Part shown: piece after piece, positions 9,062 through 17,579 of the stretch
Layout: the number at the start of each line of letters is the position of its first letter
Position numbering within the stretch: the first letter of the stretch is position 1
Source of the DNA: Candidatus Palauibacter soopunensis
GTDB taxonomy: Bacteria; Gemmatimonadota; Gemmatimonadetes; Palauibacterales; Palauibacteraceae
DNA length: 64,000 nucleotides
Direction: 5' to 3'
Assembly (NCBI RefSeq): GCF_947581735.1
Contig: NZ_CANPVT010000022.1
Span: forward strand, 57,104 to 121,103
Position numbers and translations under genes: made by a program
Notes under the pieces: model-generated
What the model saw: the letters and a program-made list of their open reading frames with translations, nothing else
Database searches by the model: none
Told to the model about the DNA's origin: nothing

Positions 9062-9505
9062 GTGAAGACGGTCCTGAAGCTGGCGGCGCTCGTCGTGCTG
9101 CTGAACGTCGTGCGCTACACCGTGGGCGGGTTCATCGAGGGATTCACGATCATGGAGCCGATGCACAGGCCCCTGCCGCTCTTCCCCGAGGCGTTCGATC
9201 AGGACTTCACATCCACCGACTTCATGATCTCGCTGGGCTACAACTACGCGATGTGGTTCGTGGCGGGGGTCGTCTTCCACCTTCTGAACCCCGTGCTCCG
9301 AGGTTCGATCTGGGTCCGCAGCCTGAAGAGCTACCTGCTGATGGCGGCGTTCTTCTGCGCTCTCGCCGCCGTCTACATGAACCACTATGTGGCGGGGATC
9401 CGGCCGTTCTACTACTGGAGCATGGTGGACGCGCTCATCGTCTTCACCGTCGTGGCGCTCGCCAACGCGCTGCTCTACCCCCGGTTCTTCCGCGACCCGG
9501 CCTAG
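9062..9505 (+). CDS. Small integral membrane protein, unknown function
   Basis: GTG-initiated protein of 147 residues with GAGAGGAG about 5 bases upstream. It has about four hydrophobic segments (residues 5-22, 60-80, 92-112 and 120-140) joined by short loops; the first loop carries acidic and aromatic residues. I recognise no family. It resembles other four-helix uncharacterised inner-membrane proteins. The divergent surE lies 138 bases upstream and feoB converges on it from downstream, with no sign of functional linkage. Confidence 0.6.
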   Translation: MKTVLKLAALVVLLNVVRYTVGGFIEGFTIMEPMHRPLPLFPEAFDQDFTSTDFMISLGYNYAMWFVAGVVFHLLNPVLRGSIWVRSLKSYLLMAAFFCALAAVYMNHYVAGIRPFYYWSMVDALIVFTVVALANALLYPRFFRDPA

Positions 9506-9539
9506 CGACCCGACCTGGCGACCCGCCGGACCCGCGGCT

Positions 9540-11468
9540 TCAGAGCAACTGGTTCGCGGTCAGCGCCCCGGCGTAGGCCAGCACGAGCATGTAGCCGAAC
9601 TGGGCCAGGGGCCATTTCCAGCCCGCCGTCTCCCTCCGCATCATCGCGACCGTGGACATGCACTGAAGCGCGAACACGAAGAAGACGAGCAGGGCGACCG
9701 CCGCCCCGAAGTCCAGATCCCGCTGCAGGGCGGCCCGCAGTTCGAGGGACGTCTCGTCGCCGTCCTCGATTCCGTAGATGGTGCCGAGCGTGCCGACGAT
9801 GACCTCGCGCGCCGCGAGCGACGAGACGAGACCCACCCCGATCCTCCAGTCGAACCCGAGCGGTTCGATCGCCGGTTCGATCACCTGCCCCATCTGTCCG
9901 AGCGCGCTCTCCTCGACCGGCGGCGGGGCGCCGTCGACCCGGGGGAACTGGGCCAGAACCCAGAGGACGACGGTCACGGCGAGGATGATCTTCCCCACCC
10001 TCCGGAGGAAGATCTTGCTCCGGTCGAGGAGGCGGAGGGCAAGCGTCCGCAGCGCCGGAATCCGGTACGGCGGCAGTTCCATCACGAACCCGGCGGGCTT
10101 GCCCCGCAAAAACGTGCGCCGGAGCAGAAAGGCGGTGCCGATGGCCGCGGCGAGGCCCAGCGCGTAGAGGCCGAGCATCGTCGCCGCCCGCGTCCCGACG
10201 AACGGCCCCAGGAGCGGACGCTCCGGGATGAACGCCGCGATGAGGAGGGCATAGACGGGCAGCCGCGCCGAGCAGGTCATGAACGGGGCGATGAACATGG
10301 TCGCCGTCCGGTCGCGCTCGTTTTCCACGGTGCGCGAGGAGAGGATCGCCGGGACCGCGCACGCGTAGGCCGAGAGGAGCGGCAGGAACGCCCGTCCCTG
10401 CAGCCCGACCTTCAGCATCGTGCGGTCGGCGATCACGGCCGCCCGCGCCATGTAGCCGGAGTCCTCCAGGATCCCCAGGAAGAGGAAGAGGATGAGGATC
10501 TGGGGGAGGAAGACGAGGACGGAGCCGACGCCCGCCCACACGCCGTCGATGAGAAGGTCCCGGAACCAGCTCGCCGGCAGCCGCGCCGCCAGCCATTCGC
10601 CGGAGGAGGCGATGCCGAGTTCGACCCCGTCCATGATCGGCGTGGCCCACGTGAAGATGGCCTGGAACACGAGGGCGGCGAGGACGAGAAACACGGCCGG
10701 ACCCGCGATCCGGTGCAGGAAGAGGGCGTCGAGACGCTGCGTCAGCTTCGGCGGGCCGGCGGACCGGTACCCGGCGGAGGCGAGCGCGTTCTGGACCACG
10801 TCGCGGCGGCGGGAGAGCGCGTCCATCGTCGGCAGCCCGGCTCGTTCGGCCCCGGAACCCGACCGCGGCTTCGCACCGGTCGCGGGCGTCGCCGCGTGCA
10901 TGGCCACCCGGTCGAGGAAGTCGGCGACCGCTTCAACGCCCCGCCCCGTGCGGGCGTCCGTCCGGACCACTTCCACGCCGAACGCGGCGGCGAGCGCCTC
11001 GTCGTCCAGCGTGCCGTCCCCCGCCTCGAGTTCGTCCGCCATGTTGAGGACAAGGAGCGTGGGGCGCTCCCGTTCGAGCACGGGACCCACGAGCATGAGC
11101 TGCGTCTCGAGCCGGACCGCGTCGACGATGAGCACGATGGCCTCGGGTGCCCGCAGCCCTTCGATCCGGCCTTCCAGCACGTCGCGCGTGACGCGCTCAT
11201 CGGGAGAACGGGCCGAGAAACCGCTTACGCCCGGCAGGTCGACGATGTCCAGGTCGAGGCCCGAGGCGAAGCGCACCCGGCCCACGTGCTTCTCTACCGT
11301 GACGCCCGGGTAGTTCGCGACCCTCTGCCGCAGCCCGGTCAGACGGTTGAAGAGCGTCGTCTTTCCCGAGTTGGGCGGACCGATGAGAGCCACGACGGGC
11401 GGCCCGGAAGCGGGCGCATCCGTACCGGCTCCGTGGTCGGCGCGCGCTGGGGTCGCGACTGGGTGCAT
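9540..11468 (-). CDS. feoB: Ferrous iron transporter FeoB
   Basis: FeoB imports Fe(II) across the inner membrane using a cytosolic GTPase (G) domain fused to a membrane permease. The G domain occupies roughly residues 25-185, with G1 GPPNSGKT (30-37), G3 DLPG and a G4 of the form LNMAD. Residues 225-642 hold many membrane segments with the two Gate (nucleoside-recognition) regions, for example DGVWAGVGSVLVFLPQI and SAYACAVPAILSSRTV. At 642 residues it is slightly shorter than the E. coli protein. It is divergent from feoA, and the 66-bp gap holds a Fur-like operator. A small basic insert links the G and membrane parts. Confidence 0.95.
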   Translation of the reverse strand: MHPVATPARADHGAGTDAPASGPPVVALIGPPNSGKTTLFNRLTGLRQRVANYPGVTVEKHVGRVRFASGLDLDIVDLPGVSGFSARSPDERVTRDVLEGRIEGLRAPEAIVLIVDAVRLETQLMLVGPVLERERPTLLVLNMADELEAGDGTLDDEALAAAFGVEVVRTDARTGRGVEAVADFLDRVAMHAATPATGAKPRSGSGAERAGLPTMDALSRRRDVVQNALASAGYRSAGPPKLTQRLDALFLHRIAGPAVFLVLAALVFQAIFTWATPIMDGVELGIASSGEWLAARLPASWFRDLLIDGVWAGVGSVLVFLPQILILFLFLGILEDSGYMARAAVIADRTMLKVGLQGRAFLPLLSAYACAVPAILSSRTVENERDRTATMFIAPFMTCSARLPVYALLIAAFIPERPLLGPFVGTRAATMLGLYALGLAAAIGTAFLLRRTFLRGKPAGFVMELPPYRIPALRTLALRLLDRSKIFLRRVGKIILAVTVVLWVLAQFPRVDGAPPPVEESALGQMGQVIEPAIEPLGFDWRIGVGLVSSLAAREVIVGTLGTIYGIEDGDETSLELRAALQRDLDFGAAVALLVFFVFALQCMSTVAMMRRETAGWKWPLAQFGYMLVLAYAGALTANQLL

Positions 11469-11484
11469 GGTGGGAAACTACCGA

Positions 11485-11518
11485 TAACGATTATCGTTAG
11501 TTGAGACTGGTTCTCAAC
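11485..11518. promoter_or_regulatory. Fur-like operator between feoB and feoA
   Basis: Two adjacent perfect inverted repeats fill the divergent promoter. The first is TAACGAT-T-ATCGTTA (11485-11499). Aligned as bases 11483-11501 it agrees with the classical 19-bp Fur box at 14 positions by my count. The second is GTTGAGA-CTGGT-TCTCAAC (11500-11518), a GAGA/TCTC arm arrangement also seen in Fur sites. The pair lies 17 bases before the feoB start and 16 before feoA, so one bound repressor could shut both genes. Fur is the expected regulator of feo genes; the assignment is inferred. Confidence 0.7.
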
Positions 11519-11534
11519 CGAGGAAGACGCTAGT

Positions 11535-11831
11535 ATGTTGCGCTCCGACCGTCAAACCAACGTGAGGGACAATCCCGGCTTGAAGAACGGACGATCGAAC
11601 GGTTCCCGGACGTCGCTGATGGACGTGCCGCTGCGGCAAGCGGTCGAACTCGAGCGCATCGACGCACCGAACGACGAAGTCGAGCCGTTGCTCGAACGCG
11701 GCATCCTGCCCGGCTGCACGCTGCGCCGCGTTCGCAATTCCCCCACGGGAGACCCGATCATCTCCGTCGAGGGCACCCTCCTCGCGCTGCGCCGCGAATC
11801 CGCCGCGCAGATCTTCGTGCGCGAAATCTAG
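11535..11831 (+). CDS. feoA: FeoA-domain protein
   Basis: A 98-residue protein with a FeoA (SH3-like) domain from about residue 28: PLRQAVELERIDAPNDEVEPLLERGILPGCTLRRV, then the short beta-strand end ISVEGTLLALRRESAAQIFV. FeoA assists FeoB in ferrous iron uptake. The usual domain is about 75 residues; here a basic, Asn/Arg-rich leader of about 27 residues precedes it. AGGAAG is 8 bases before the ATG. FeoA and FeoB are divergent here instead of in the usual feoAB order, sharing one operator region. Confidence 0.85.
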   Translation: MLRSDRQTNVRDNPGLKNGRSNGSRTSLMDVPLRQAVELERIDAPNDEVEPLLERGILPGCTLRRVRNSPTGDPIISVEGTLLALRRESAAQIFVREI

Positions 11832-11876
11832 GAGCTTCGCGGCTCCCGCCCCGTCCGGACCCCCGCACGCGACACT

Positions 11877-12347
11877 CTAGGCATACGGCATCACCGGCAC
11901 CTTGCCGAGCAGACGCGCGTAGACCGTGAGCGCGCCCCGGTGGTGCGCCGTGTGATCCACGATCCCGTTCACGACCGCCGCTCGCGGCTGGCCTTCCATG
12001 ATCCGCGGATCTTCGATCGGCGCGTGGAGATCCTCGTCCGACTGGGATCCGATGACCTCGATCGCCCGGCCGTAGGCCCGGTCGACCCAGGCGATCGCCT
12101 CGGCCACCGAAGTGACGGCCCGCGCCTCCTCGAGATGTCCTTCGAAGTCCATGTTCCAGCCGTCGCCGAACGCGCCGTCGACGAACCAGTCGACCGTACC
12201 GGCGGCGTGCGCCACGTGGCCGGCCACGGTGAAGACGTCCGGGTTGGGCCCGAAACCCGAATCCTCCTCCGTGAATGTCTCCAGCGTCTTCTTGAACAGG
12301 CTTCTGGACATGGAAAGCTGGGCGGCGAGACCTTCGGCGTAGGACAT
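11877..12347 (-). CDS. DinB family protein
   Basis: A 156-residue four-helix DinB/YfiT-fold protein. The metal triad histidines appear as GHVAHAAG near residue 45 and DHTAHHRG near residue 130. DinB proteins include bacillithiol/mycothiol-type thiol transferases and many uncharacterised members; the substrate cannot be told. GGAG lies 6 bases before the ATG. It is divergent from the amine oxidase gene. Confidence 0.8.
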   Translation of the reverse strand: MSYAEGLAAQLSMSRSLFKKTLETFTEEDSGFGPNPDVFTVAGHVAHAAGTVDWFVDGAFGDGWNMDFEGHLEEARAVTSVAEAIAWVDRAYGRAIEVIGSQSDEDLHAPIEDPRIMEGQPRAAVVNGIVDHTAHHRGALTVYARLLGKVPVMPYA

Positions 12348-12463
12348 GGATGCTCCGTGGGGCTTGATGTTCGGTGTTTATTCGGATTGCCGGATCATGT
12401 GCCCCGACCGGAGCGTTGTCAAGCGTGAACAACCATGCCCGCCGCGACGGCGGCGCGAGACCG

Positions 12464-13786
12464 ATGACGGCCAACACCGACAAGACAACGCTCAGCCGCC
12501 GGGACTTTCTCGCCCGCGGCAGTGGCGCCCTGGTCTCTCTCTCCCTGGGCGCTGGCTGCTCGGGCGGCGGCATGGGTCCGGACGTCAGTGTGCCGCCACC
12601 GCCCTCGCCCGGAGATCGGGTCGACGTGATCGTGGTGGGCGCCGGTCTTGCCGGGCTGGTCGCCGCATACGAGTTGGCCCGGGCGGGGCACGATGTCCGG
12701 GTTCTGGAGGCAAGAAACGCAGCGGGGGGTCGGGTACAGACACTTCGCGAGCCCTTCAACGACGGACTCATCGCCGAATCCGGCCCGGCCCGCATCCCGC
12801 CGGACCACGATCGAACGCTCGGCTACATCGATCACTTCGGGATCGAGACCTCTCCCTTCTATACGCAGGACGGTGAGTACCTCATCGTTCCCGAGCGGGG
12901 AGACCGCTACCGGGAGACGCCGGACGTGTTCCTCGGTGGGGGGCGGGACACGTGGCTGAAGATTCCGACGGGGACCGACGCCTTGCCGATCGCCTTTGCC
13001 GAAGCGCTCGGAGACCGGGTGCGGTACGGCTCGCCGGTGACGAGGGTGGTCCGGGACGAGGCCGGCGTCGTGGCCTCTTACGGAACCGGCGACGCGGCGG
13101 GGGAACTGAGGGGCGGCCACCTCATCTGTACCGTCCCCCTCCCCGTCATCGACAAGATCGTGTTCGACCCCATCCTCTCGGCAGCGAAGCGAGCGGCCTT
13201 CGAAGCCACTTCCTACCAGGACGTCACCCGGGTCTACGTCCAGTACGCGGAACGGAACTGGGAGGAGGACGGCCTGAACGGATGGGGGTTGTCGTTCGTG
13301 GGGGGGTTCTCGGAAATGTGGCATCCGACCTGGAATCAGCCGGGACCGCGCGGAGTCCTGATGTCCTACATGTACGGAGCCATGGCGCGCACGGTCGCGG
13401 CGATGGAGCCCGGCGCCATCGTACCCGATTTCATCGATCGCTTTGATGGCTTGTTCCCTGGCTCCCGCGAGGTCGCGGAGCGCGGAACCCACTTCGCGTG
13501 GGAGCACCAGCCCTGGATCGGGGCCGCCTACACCCGGAACGATCCCCCGTTCGCCGAGCACCCGGAACTGGCATCGCCCGAGGGCCCCATTCACTTCGCT
13601 GGCGAGCACGCCTCGGTGGAGCGGGGGTGGATGCAGGGAGCCCTCCAGTCGGGCCTCCGAGCTGCTTCGGAGATCGATGCGACCGTGACGGGGGAGCGCG
13701 CCCGCACGACCGTGGCGATCTCGCGGCGGCGGATGGCGCACCGCGTCACGGGCGCCCTCCATACTCCGGAATGGCTGGCACCATGA
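12464..13786 (+). CDS. Tat-exported FAD-dependent amine oxidase
   Basis: Flavin monoamine oxidase family protein of 440 residues. The N-terminus has a twin-arginine signal (SRRDFLARGSGAL) and a lipobox-like GAGC. The dinucleotide-binding motif GAGLAGLVAAYEL and GGRVQTL follow, and the C-terminal FAD signature GEHASVERGWMQGAL is intact. Such enzymes oxidise amines or amino acids to imines with release of hydrogen peroxide, here probably outside the cytoplasm. I take the ATG at 12464 because it opens directly on the Tat signal; a GTG at 12425 would add 13 residues with no ribosome site. The stop overlaps the following membrane-protein ATG by 4 bases. Confidence 0.82.
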   Translation: MTANTDKTTLSRRDFLARGSGALVSLSLGAGCSGGGMGPDVSVPPPPSPGDRVDVIVVGAGLAGLVAAYELARAGHDVRVLEARNAAGGRVQTLREPFNDGLIAESGPARIPPDHDRTLGYIDHFGIETSPFYTQDGEYLIVPERGDRYRETPDVFLGGGRDTWLKIPTGTDALPIAFAEALGDRVRYGSPVTRVVRDEAGVVASYGTGDAAGELRGGHLICTVPLPVIDKIVFDPILSAAKRAAFEATSYQDVTRVYVQYAERNWEEDGLNGWGLSFVGGFSEMWHPTWNQPGPRGVLMSYMYGAMARTVAAMEPGAIVPDFIDRFDGLFPGSREVAERGTHFAWEHQPWIGAAYTRNDPPFAEHPELASPEGPIHFAGEHASVERGWMQGALQSGLRAASEIDATVTGERARTTVAISRRRMAHRVTGALHTPEWLAP

Positions 13787-14226
13787 ACCGCGGAAACACT
13801 CCGGTCGGCGTGGGAGGCTGGCTCCTGGTTTATCTCTGTGGTTCCATCCCCTTCCTGCTCGTCCATTCGGCAGGCCTGTCGGGGTGGTTTCTCGACTATG
13901 CCATCTGGCTGCTCGTCGCGATCTTCCTTCTCCTCGCGTCCCCCCTCGCTCTCATCCTGCTGAAGTCGCCGCGAGCCCCGCGGTGGAACGTCGTCGCGCT
14001 GTGGGTCGTCGCCCTCGTGATCACGCTGCGCGCGGCCGCCGTCCCCTTCAATCTGGAGCCCGAAGGGGCGGCGCAGAGGAGGAGCCCCGAGGAATGGGTG
14101 GCCGCAATCGCGATCCTCGCGGCGATCGTCGTCGGGTCTCTGGCGTGGGCGACAGTCTGGACGGCCTACTTCCGGCGATCGCTCCGCGTGCGGAACACGT
14201 TCCCTCCGCCGGCAGCGGATACCTAG
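13783..14226 (+). CDS. Four-helix membrane protein, DUF2569-like
   Basis: A 147-residue membrane protein with hydrophobic segments at about residues 10-30, 35-57, 67-85 and 105-128. It opens with GVGGWLLVYL and ends with WTAYFRRSLRVRNTF, a pairing that resembles the DUF2569 family, where a Gly-Gly-Trp start and a Tyr-Phe...Ser-x-Arg-Val end are conserved. Function unknown. The ATG at 13783 overlaps the amine oxidase stop (ATGA), so it is probably translated with it; an ATG 12 bases earlier is possible. It overlaps the convergent propeller gene by 4 bases. Confidence 0.6.
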   Translation: MNRGNTPVGVGGWLLVYLCGSIPFLLVHSAGLSGWFLDYAIWLLVAIFLLLASPLALILLKSPRAPRWNVVALWVVALVITLRAAAVPFNLEPEGAAQRRSPEEWVAAIAILAAIVVGSLAWATVWTAYFRRSLRVRNTFPPPAADT

Positions 14227-15560
14227 GGTCGCCGAGGTCGCGCGGATTCGAGGCGGATCGCGGGCGGGAGCCGCCACACGGTGATGACGGGGACGTCGAA
14301 CTCGTCCGTGTCGATGAAGGCGACGAAGCCGTCCGGGCCGAAGGCGTCCGGCATGTCGGGCAGCGCGGCGGTGCCCGTCTCGAGCGTGCCGAGGTAGCGG
14401 CCGTCCGGAGCGATCACGTCGATGGGGCCCGGTTCGTCCGAGCCGGGCTCCGTGCTCCGCTGGACCCACAGCGCGCCGTCCCAGGTCGCGCGCAGGGCCG
14501 CGATGACCGGCACTTCCGGGAAGAACTGCATGTCCTCGACCGCCTCCAGCCGCAGCGACCTCATGTTGTCGATGAGCTCGAGCACCGCGGCGGGCGGTGC
14601 GTTCCCGCGCTGGGTGATCGTGCGATTGCTCTCGGCCTCGAGCCGCCGTTCGCGCTCCTCCCGCTCCATCTCCTCCGTCACGGCCAGCGGCCGGATGGGC
14701 CGGCGCAGGATGCGCGAGACCGCGCCCGACGGATCGGTGAGCTTGACGGCCCAGGCCGACGAGTCGGAGAAGGCGACACCCCCCGATGGCAGCGCGTCGA
14801 ACAGGAGGTCCGGTTCAAACCCCCATTCGTCGCGGATCATGTCTTCGAGGTCGCCGCTCCGCGGGCCATCGTCCTCGACCGGCGCCCAGGCCTCCGCGAG
14901 CACGCGATCCTCGACGTCCTCCGAGGACATGTCGACGCGCTGGATCGTGCGTCCGCTGCGGCCGATCAGGGTGCGCGCGCCCGTCCGCTCTGGTCGCAGG
15001 TTCGGGCGGCGCGCCATGGCGAACCCCATGCCCCCGCCACCCTCCCTCACCATGCGCTCGAACTCGCCGGCGGGGCTGAAGACGTGGTATCCCGCGTGCA
15101 TCATGTCCTCGACCAGGATCTGACCGTCCTCCCACACCACGAGTTGCGTCGCCGCGCGGAACTCGCCCGGGCCGTCGCCGGCGCGGCCGAAGCTGTTCAC
15201 GAATCCCCCCGCCGCGTCGACCACGACGACGCGCACGTTGGACTCCATCCGGGTCCCGTCCAGGAGGTAGAGATTGCCTTCACCGTCGAAGGCGATCCCG
15301 GAGATCGACGTGAACTCCTCCCACTCGGCCGCGGCGGCGGATCCGATGGCGTACACCAGTTCGAGGTCCGGCGAGACGGAACGATCCTCGCCGGGAAGGT
15401 CGACCATCTCCTGGGCGTGCAGGCCGGCCCCTCCGAGCGCGACCCCGAGCACCGCCACCCACCCGGCGGCGAACCCCGTCGCGGCCCCCGCGGCGAACTG
15501 CGGTCCACGGCTGGCGTTCCGTCGTGACGTCCGCCTCATCCTGGCAGCCCCCTGCAGCAT
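14223..15560 (-). CDS. Exported six-bladed beta-propeller (NHL-like) protein, paralogue 1
   Basis: Predicted 445-residue secreted protein. After a basic N-terminus and a hydrophobic segment ending GLHAQ, propeller blades follow: ISGIAFDGEGNLYLLDG, GGFVNSFGRAGDGPGEF and a last blade DGRYLGTLE. The FGRxGDGPGEF element is typical of the 6-bladed beta-propeller proteins common in Bacteroidota and Gemmatimonadota. A central helix-rich, charged insert (about residues 225-310) interrupts the blades. It is a close paralogue of the gene at 17580-18836: both share WGFEP.LLFD.LPSGGVAFSDSSA, IKLTDPSGAVSRIL or a near version, and the same C-terminal DEFDVPVITV. I start at 15560 because GGGAGG lies 8 bases upstream. 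Confidence 0.75.
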   Translation of the reverse strand: MLQGAARMRRTSRRNASRGPQFAAGAATGFAAGWVAVLGVALGGAGLHAQEMVDLPGEDRSVSPDLELVYAIGSAAAAEWEEFTSISGIAFDGEGNLYLLDGTRMESNVRVVVVDAAGGFVNSFGRAGDGPGEFRAATQLVVWEDGQILVEDMMHAGYHVFSPAGEFERMVREGGGGMGFAMARRPNLRPERTGARTLIGRSGRTIQRVDMSSEDVEDRVLAEAWAPVEDDGPRSGDLEDMIRDEWGFEPDLLFDALPSGGVAFSDSSAWAVKLTDPSGAVSRILRRPIRPLAVTEEMEREERERRLEAESNRTITQRGNAPPAAVLELIDNMRSLRLEAVEDMQFFPEVPVIAALRATWDGALWVQRSTEPGSDEPGPIDVIAPDGRYLGTLETGTAALPDMPDAFGPDGFVAFIDTDEFDVPVITVWRLPPAIRLESARPRRP

Positions 15561-15665
15561 CTTGGCAGCCTCCCGTCGCGGCTTAGGTTTGTTCGAGTGT
15601 GGGTGCGGCGCCCGGTCCGATCTCAACCGGGCGATTCCGCGCCAGCTACTATGGAGGTAGTAGAT

Positions 15666-17099
15666 ATGATTCGCAAGCGCTCTTCCAGCCTGGTCTCCGG
15701 CCCATCGATCCCTCTGATCTCTCGCATCCCCCTGCTCTCGCTCGTCGCGCTCGGCGCTTCACTTTCGTGGGTCGCCTGCGGAGGGGGAGATGGGCCGTCC
15801 GACGAACCCGCCGGGGGCGCCGCGGCCGCCGACGCGCCGCCGCAGTTCGAGACGACCGAGGTCGCCGAGGGGGTCTACCAGTTCCGCTGGATCGGACACA
15901 ACGCCCTGTTCGCCGTGACCTCGGAGGGCGTCTTCGCCTTCGATCCGATCTCGGTCGAGGCGGCCGCCACCTATGCGGAGGAGATCCGCCGGGTCGCGCC
16001 GGGGGCCGAACTCGCGGCCATCGTCTACAGCCACAACCACGCGGACCACGCGACGGGCGCCGAGGTGCTGCGCGAGGCGTTCGGAGCCGACGTCCCCATC
16101 TACGCGCACCGAAACGCGGACGCGCCGCTCAGGGAGGCCGCGAACCCCGACCTTCCCCCGCCCACGACCACCTTCGATGAGACGATGACGCTCGCGGGCG
16201 GCGAGATCGAACTCCACTACCTGGGCCGCAGCCACAGCGACGATATCGCCGTGGGCTTCCTGCCGGCGCACAACCTCGCCTTCGCGGTGGATTTCGTGTC
16301 GCGCGACCGGTTCGGGTACCAGGATCTCGGCAGCTTCCACTTCCCCGACATGTTCGACGCGATCGAGGGCCTGCTCGAGATCCCCTTCGAGACGATCGTG
16401 TTCGGGCACGGGCCGCCGGGCGACCGGGCCGCCATCGAGCGGCAACTCACCTACTACCGGGATCTGGACGCGGCCGTGCGGGCCGCCGTGGAGGCGGGGC
16501 TGAGCGAGGACGAGACGGCCGAAACCGTCCTCATGGAGGACTACAGCCACTGGGACCGCTACGACGACTGGCGCGAACTCAACGTCCGCGGAATGCACCG
16601 CAAGCTCTCCGCCGCCGGCGCGGGCGAGGAAGAGGGCGAGCACGAGGAGGGTGGCGAGCACGACGGCGAGGGAGAGCACGGCGAGGGCCGTGAGGGAAGC
16701 GGCGAACACGACCGCGTGGGTCGCGAAGGCCGGGGCGAACACAACGGCGAGAATGGCGAGCACGGAGGCGAAGGCGGGCACGGCGAGGGCGACGAAGGCG
16801 AGGAGTCGGGCGAATACCTGGCGCGAGACGAGACGTGGGACGCGATCCGACGCGGCGCGCGGCTCGTGCTCTCCTACGATGCGGGCCAGGACATCTTCGC
16901 GGGCATGGTCGAGAACACGACGGACGAGACCCTGTGCGCCGTCCGCGTCGAAGTCCACCTCTCCTCCGGCTCGGAACTCGGACCCACGCCGCGAACGAAC
17001 GTGGACCCGGGCGGGACGACCGCGGTCGAGTTGGCGGCCGGCGGGGAGGCGTTCGAGCGCTGGACCGCCCACCCCGAAATGTCTCCCTGCGCAACCTAG
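15666..17099 (+). CDS. Metallo-beta-lactamase-fold lipoprotein with His/Glu/Gly-rich linker
   Basis: A 477-residue MBL-fold hydrolase with lipoprotein signal (VAC, Cys38). The metal motif is SHNHADH (122-128), followed by His190, Asp209 and His248 of GHGP, so the dinuclear site is complete. Members hydrolyse lactams, thioesters, lactones or nucleic acids; nothing here fixes the substrate. Residues about 317-383 are a repeat of Gly, Glu and His with occasional Asp, very likely metal-binding and disordered. After it comes a small beta domain (about 390-477) with VENTTDETLCAVRVEVHLSSG, resembling the FxLyD fold. GGAGG is 8 bases before the ATG. Three bases after the stop lies a 20-bp palindromic repeat. 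Confidence 0.82.
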   Translation: MIRKRSSSLVSGPSIPLISRIPLLSLVALGASLSWVACGGGDGPSDEPAGGAAAADAPPQFETTEVAEGVYQFRWIGHNALFAVTSEGVFAFDPISVEAAATYAEEIRRVAPGAELAAIVYSHNHADHATGAEVLREAFGADVPIYAHRNADAPLREAANPDLPPPTTTFDETMTLAGGEIELHYLGRSHSDDIAVGFLPAHNLAFAVDFVSRDRFGYQDLGSFHFPDMFDAIEGLLEIPFETIVFGHGPPGDRAAIERQLTYYRDLDAAVRAAVEAGLSEDETAETVLMEDYSHWDRYDDWRELNVRGMHRKLSAAGAGEEEGEHEEGGEHDGEGEHGEGREGSGEHDRVGREGRGEHNGENGEHGGEGGHGEGDEGEESGEYLARDETWDAIRRGARLVLSYDAGQDIFAGMVENTTDETLCAVRVEVHLSSGSELGPTPRTNVDPGGTTAVELAAGGEAFERWTAHPEMSPCAT

Positions 17100-17101
17100 G
17101 G

Positions 17102-17121
17102 GACGTTCCCGCGGGAACGTC
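17102..17121. repeat. Palindromic repeat copy 1 (perfect, 20 bp)
   Basis: GACGTTCCCGCGGGAACGTC, a perfect 20-bp palindrome, begins 3 bases after the stop codon of the MBL-fold gene and just before the SRPBCC reading frame. Read in that frame it encodes DVPAGTS, the same peptide as the copy inside the hydantoinase gene. In RNA it could fold into a very stable hairpin, but no T-run follows, so it is not a standard rho-independent terminator. Confidence 0.95.
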
Positions 17122-17152
17122 TGGCGACCGCATCTTCGTCACTTCCCAGTGG

Positions 17153-17566
17153 GTGCCCAGCCCGCTTGAGCGGACCTTCGCCTTCTTTTCCGACGCCCAC
17201 AACCTGGAGCGGATCACGCCGCCATTCGTGAAGTTCCGGATCGTCACTCCACCGCCGATCGAGATGCGCGTGGGAACGCGAATCGACTATCGGCTACGGC
17301 TGCACGGAATCCCCATTCGGTGGCAGAGCGAGATCACACACTGGGATCCGCCGCACGGTTTCGTCGACGAGCAGCGCCGCGGCCCGTATCGGAAGTGGGT
17401 CCACGAGCACCGCCTCCGGGAGGAGGATGGAGGCACGCGGGTGGAGGACCACGTCACGTACGCGGTCCCGGGCGGCCCGCTGATCGACCGCTGGTTCGTG
17501 CGCCCCGATCTCGAGCGCATCTTCGAGTACCGCCACAGCGCCATCTCGGAAGAGCTGGGGAGGTAG
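17153..17566 (+). CDS. SRPBCC-fold ligand-binding protein (COG4276-like)
   Basis: A START/SRPBCC helix-grip protein. The sequence LERTFAFFSDAHNLERITPPF, then GTRIDYRLRLHGIPIRW and PPHGFVDEQRRGPYRKWVHEHR match the COG4276-type family closely. The pocket would hold a hydrophobic ligand; none is known. The start is a problem: family members usually have a first strand about 8 residues before this GTG (here RIFVTSQW), but no ATG, GTG or TTG occurs in that position. Instead the frame runs back through the palindromic repeat at 17102. The conservative GTG at 17153 gives 137 residues; the native start may have been lost or a rare codon is used. Confidence 0.7.
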   Translation: MPSPLERTFAFFSDAHNLERITPPFVKFRIVTPPPIEMRVGTRIDYRLRLHGIPIRWQSEITHWDPPHGFVDEQRRGPYRKWVHEHRLREEDGGTRVEDHVTYAVPGGPLIDRWFVRPDLERIFEYRHSAISEELGR

Positions 17567-17579
17567 GGGATCACCGGGC

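Noticed and set aside
14581..14600. GCGTTCCCGCGCTGG as a sixth palindrome copy
   Set aside because: Only the left half matches; it fits as ordinary coding sequence of the propeller gene.
17102..17121. Palindrome as a rho-independent terminator
   Set aside because: No T-run on either side, and one copy is inside a translated gene.
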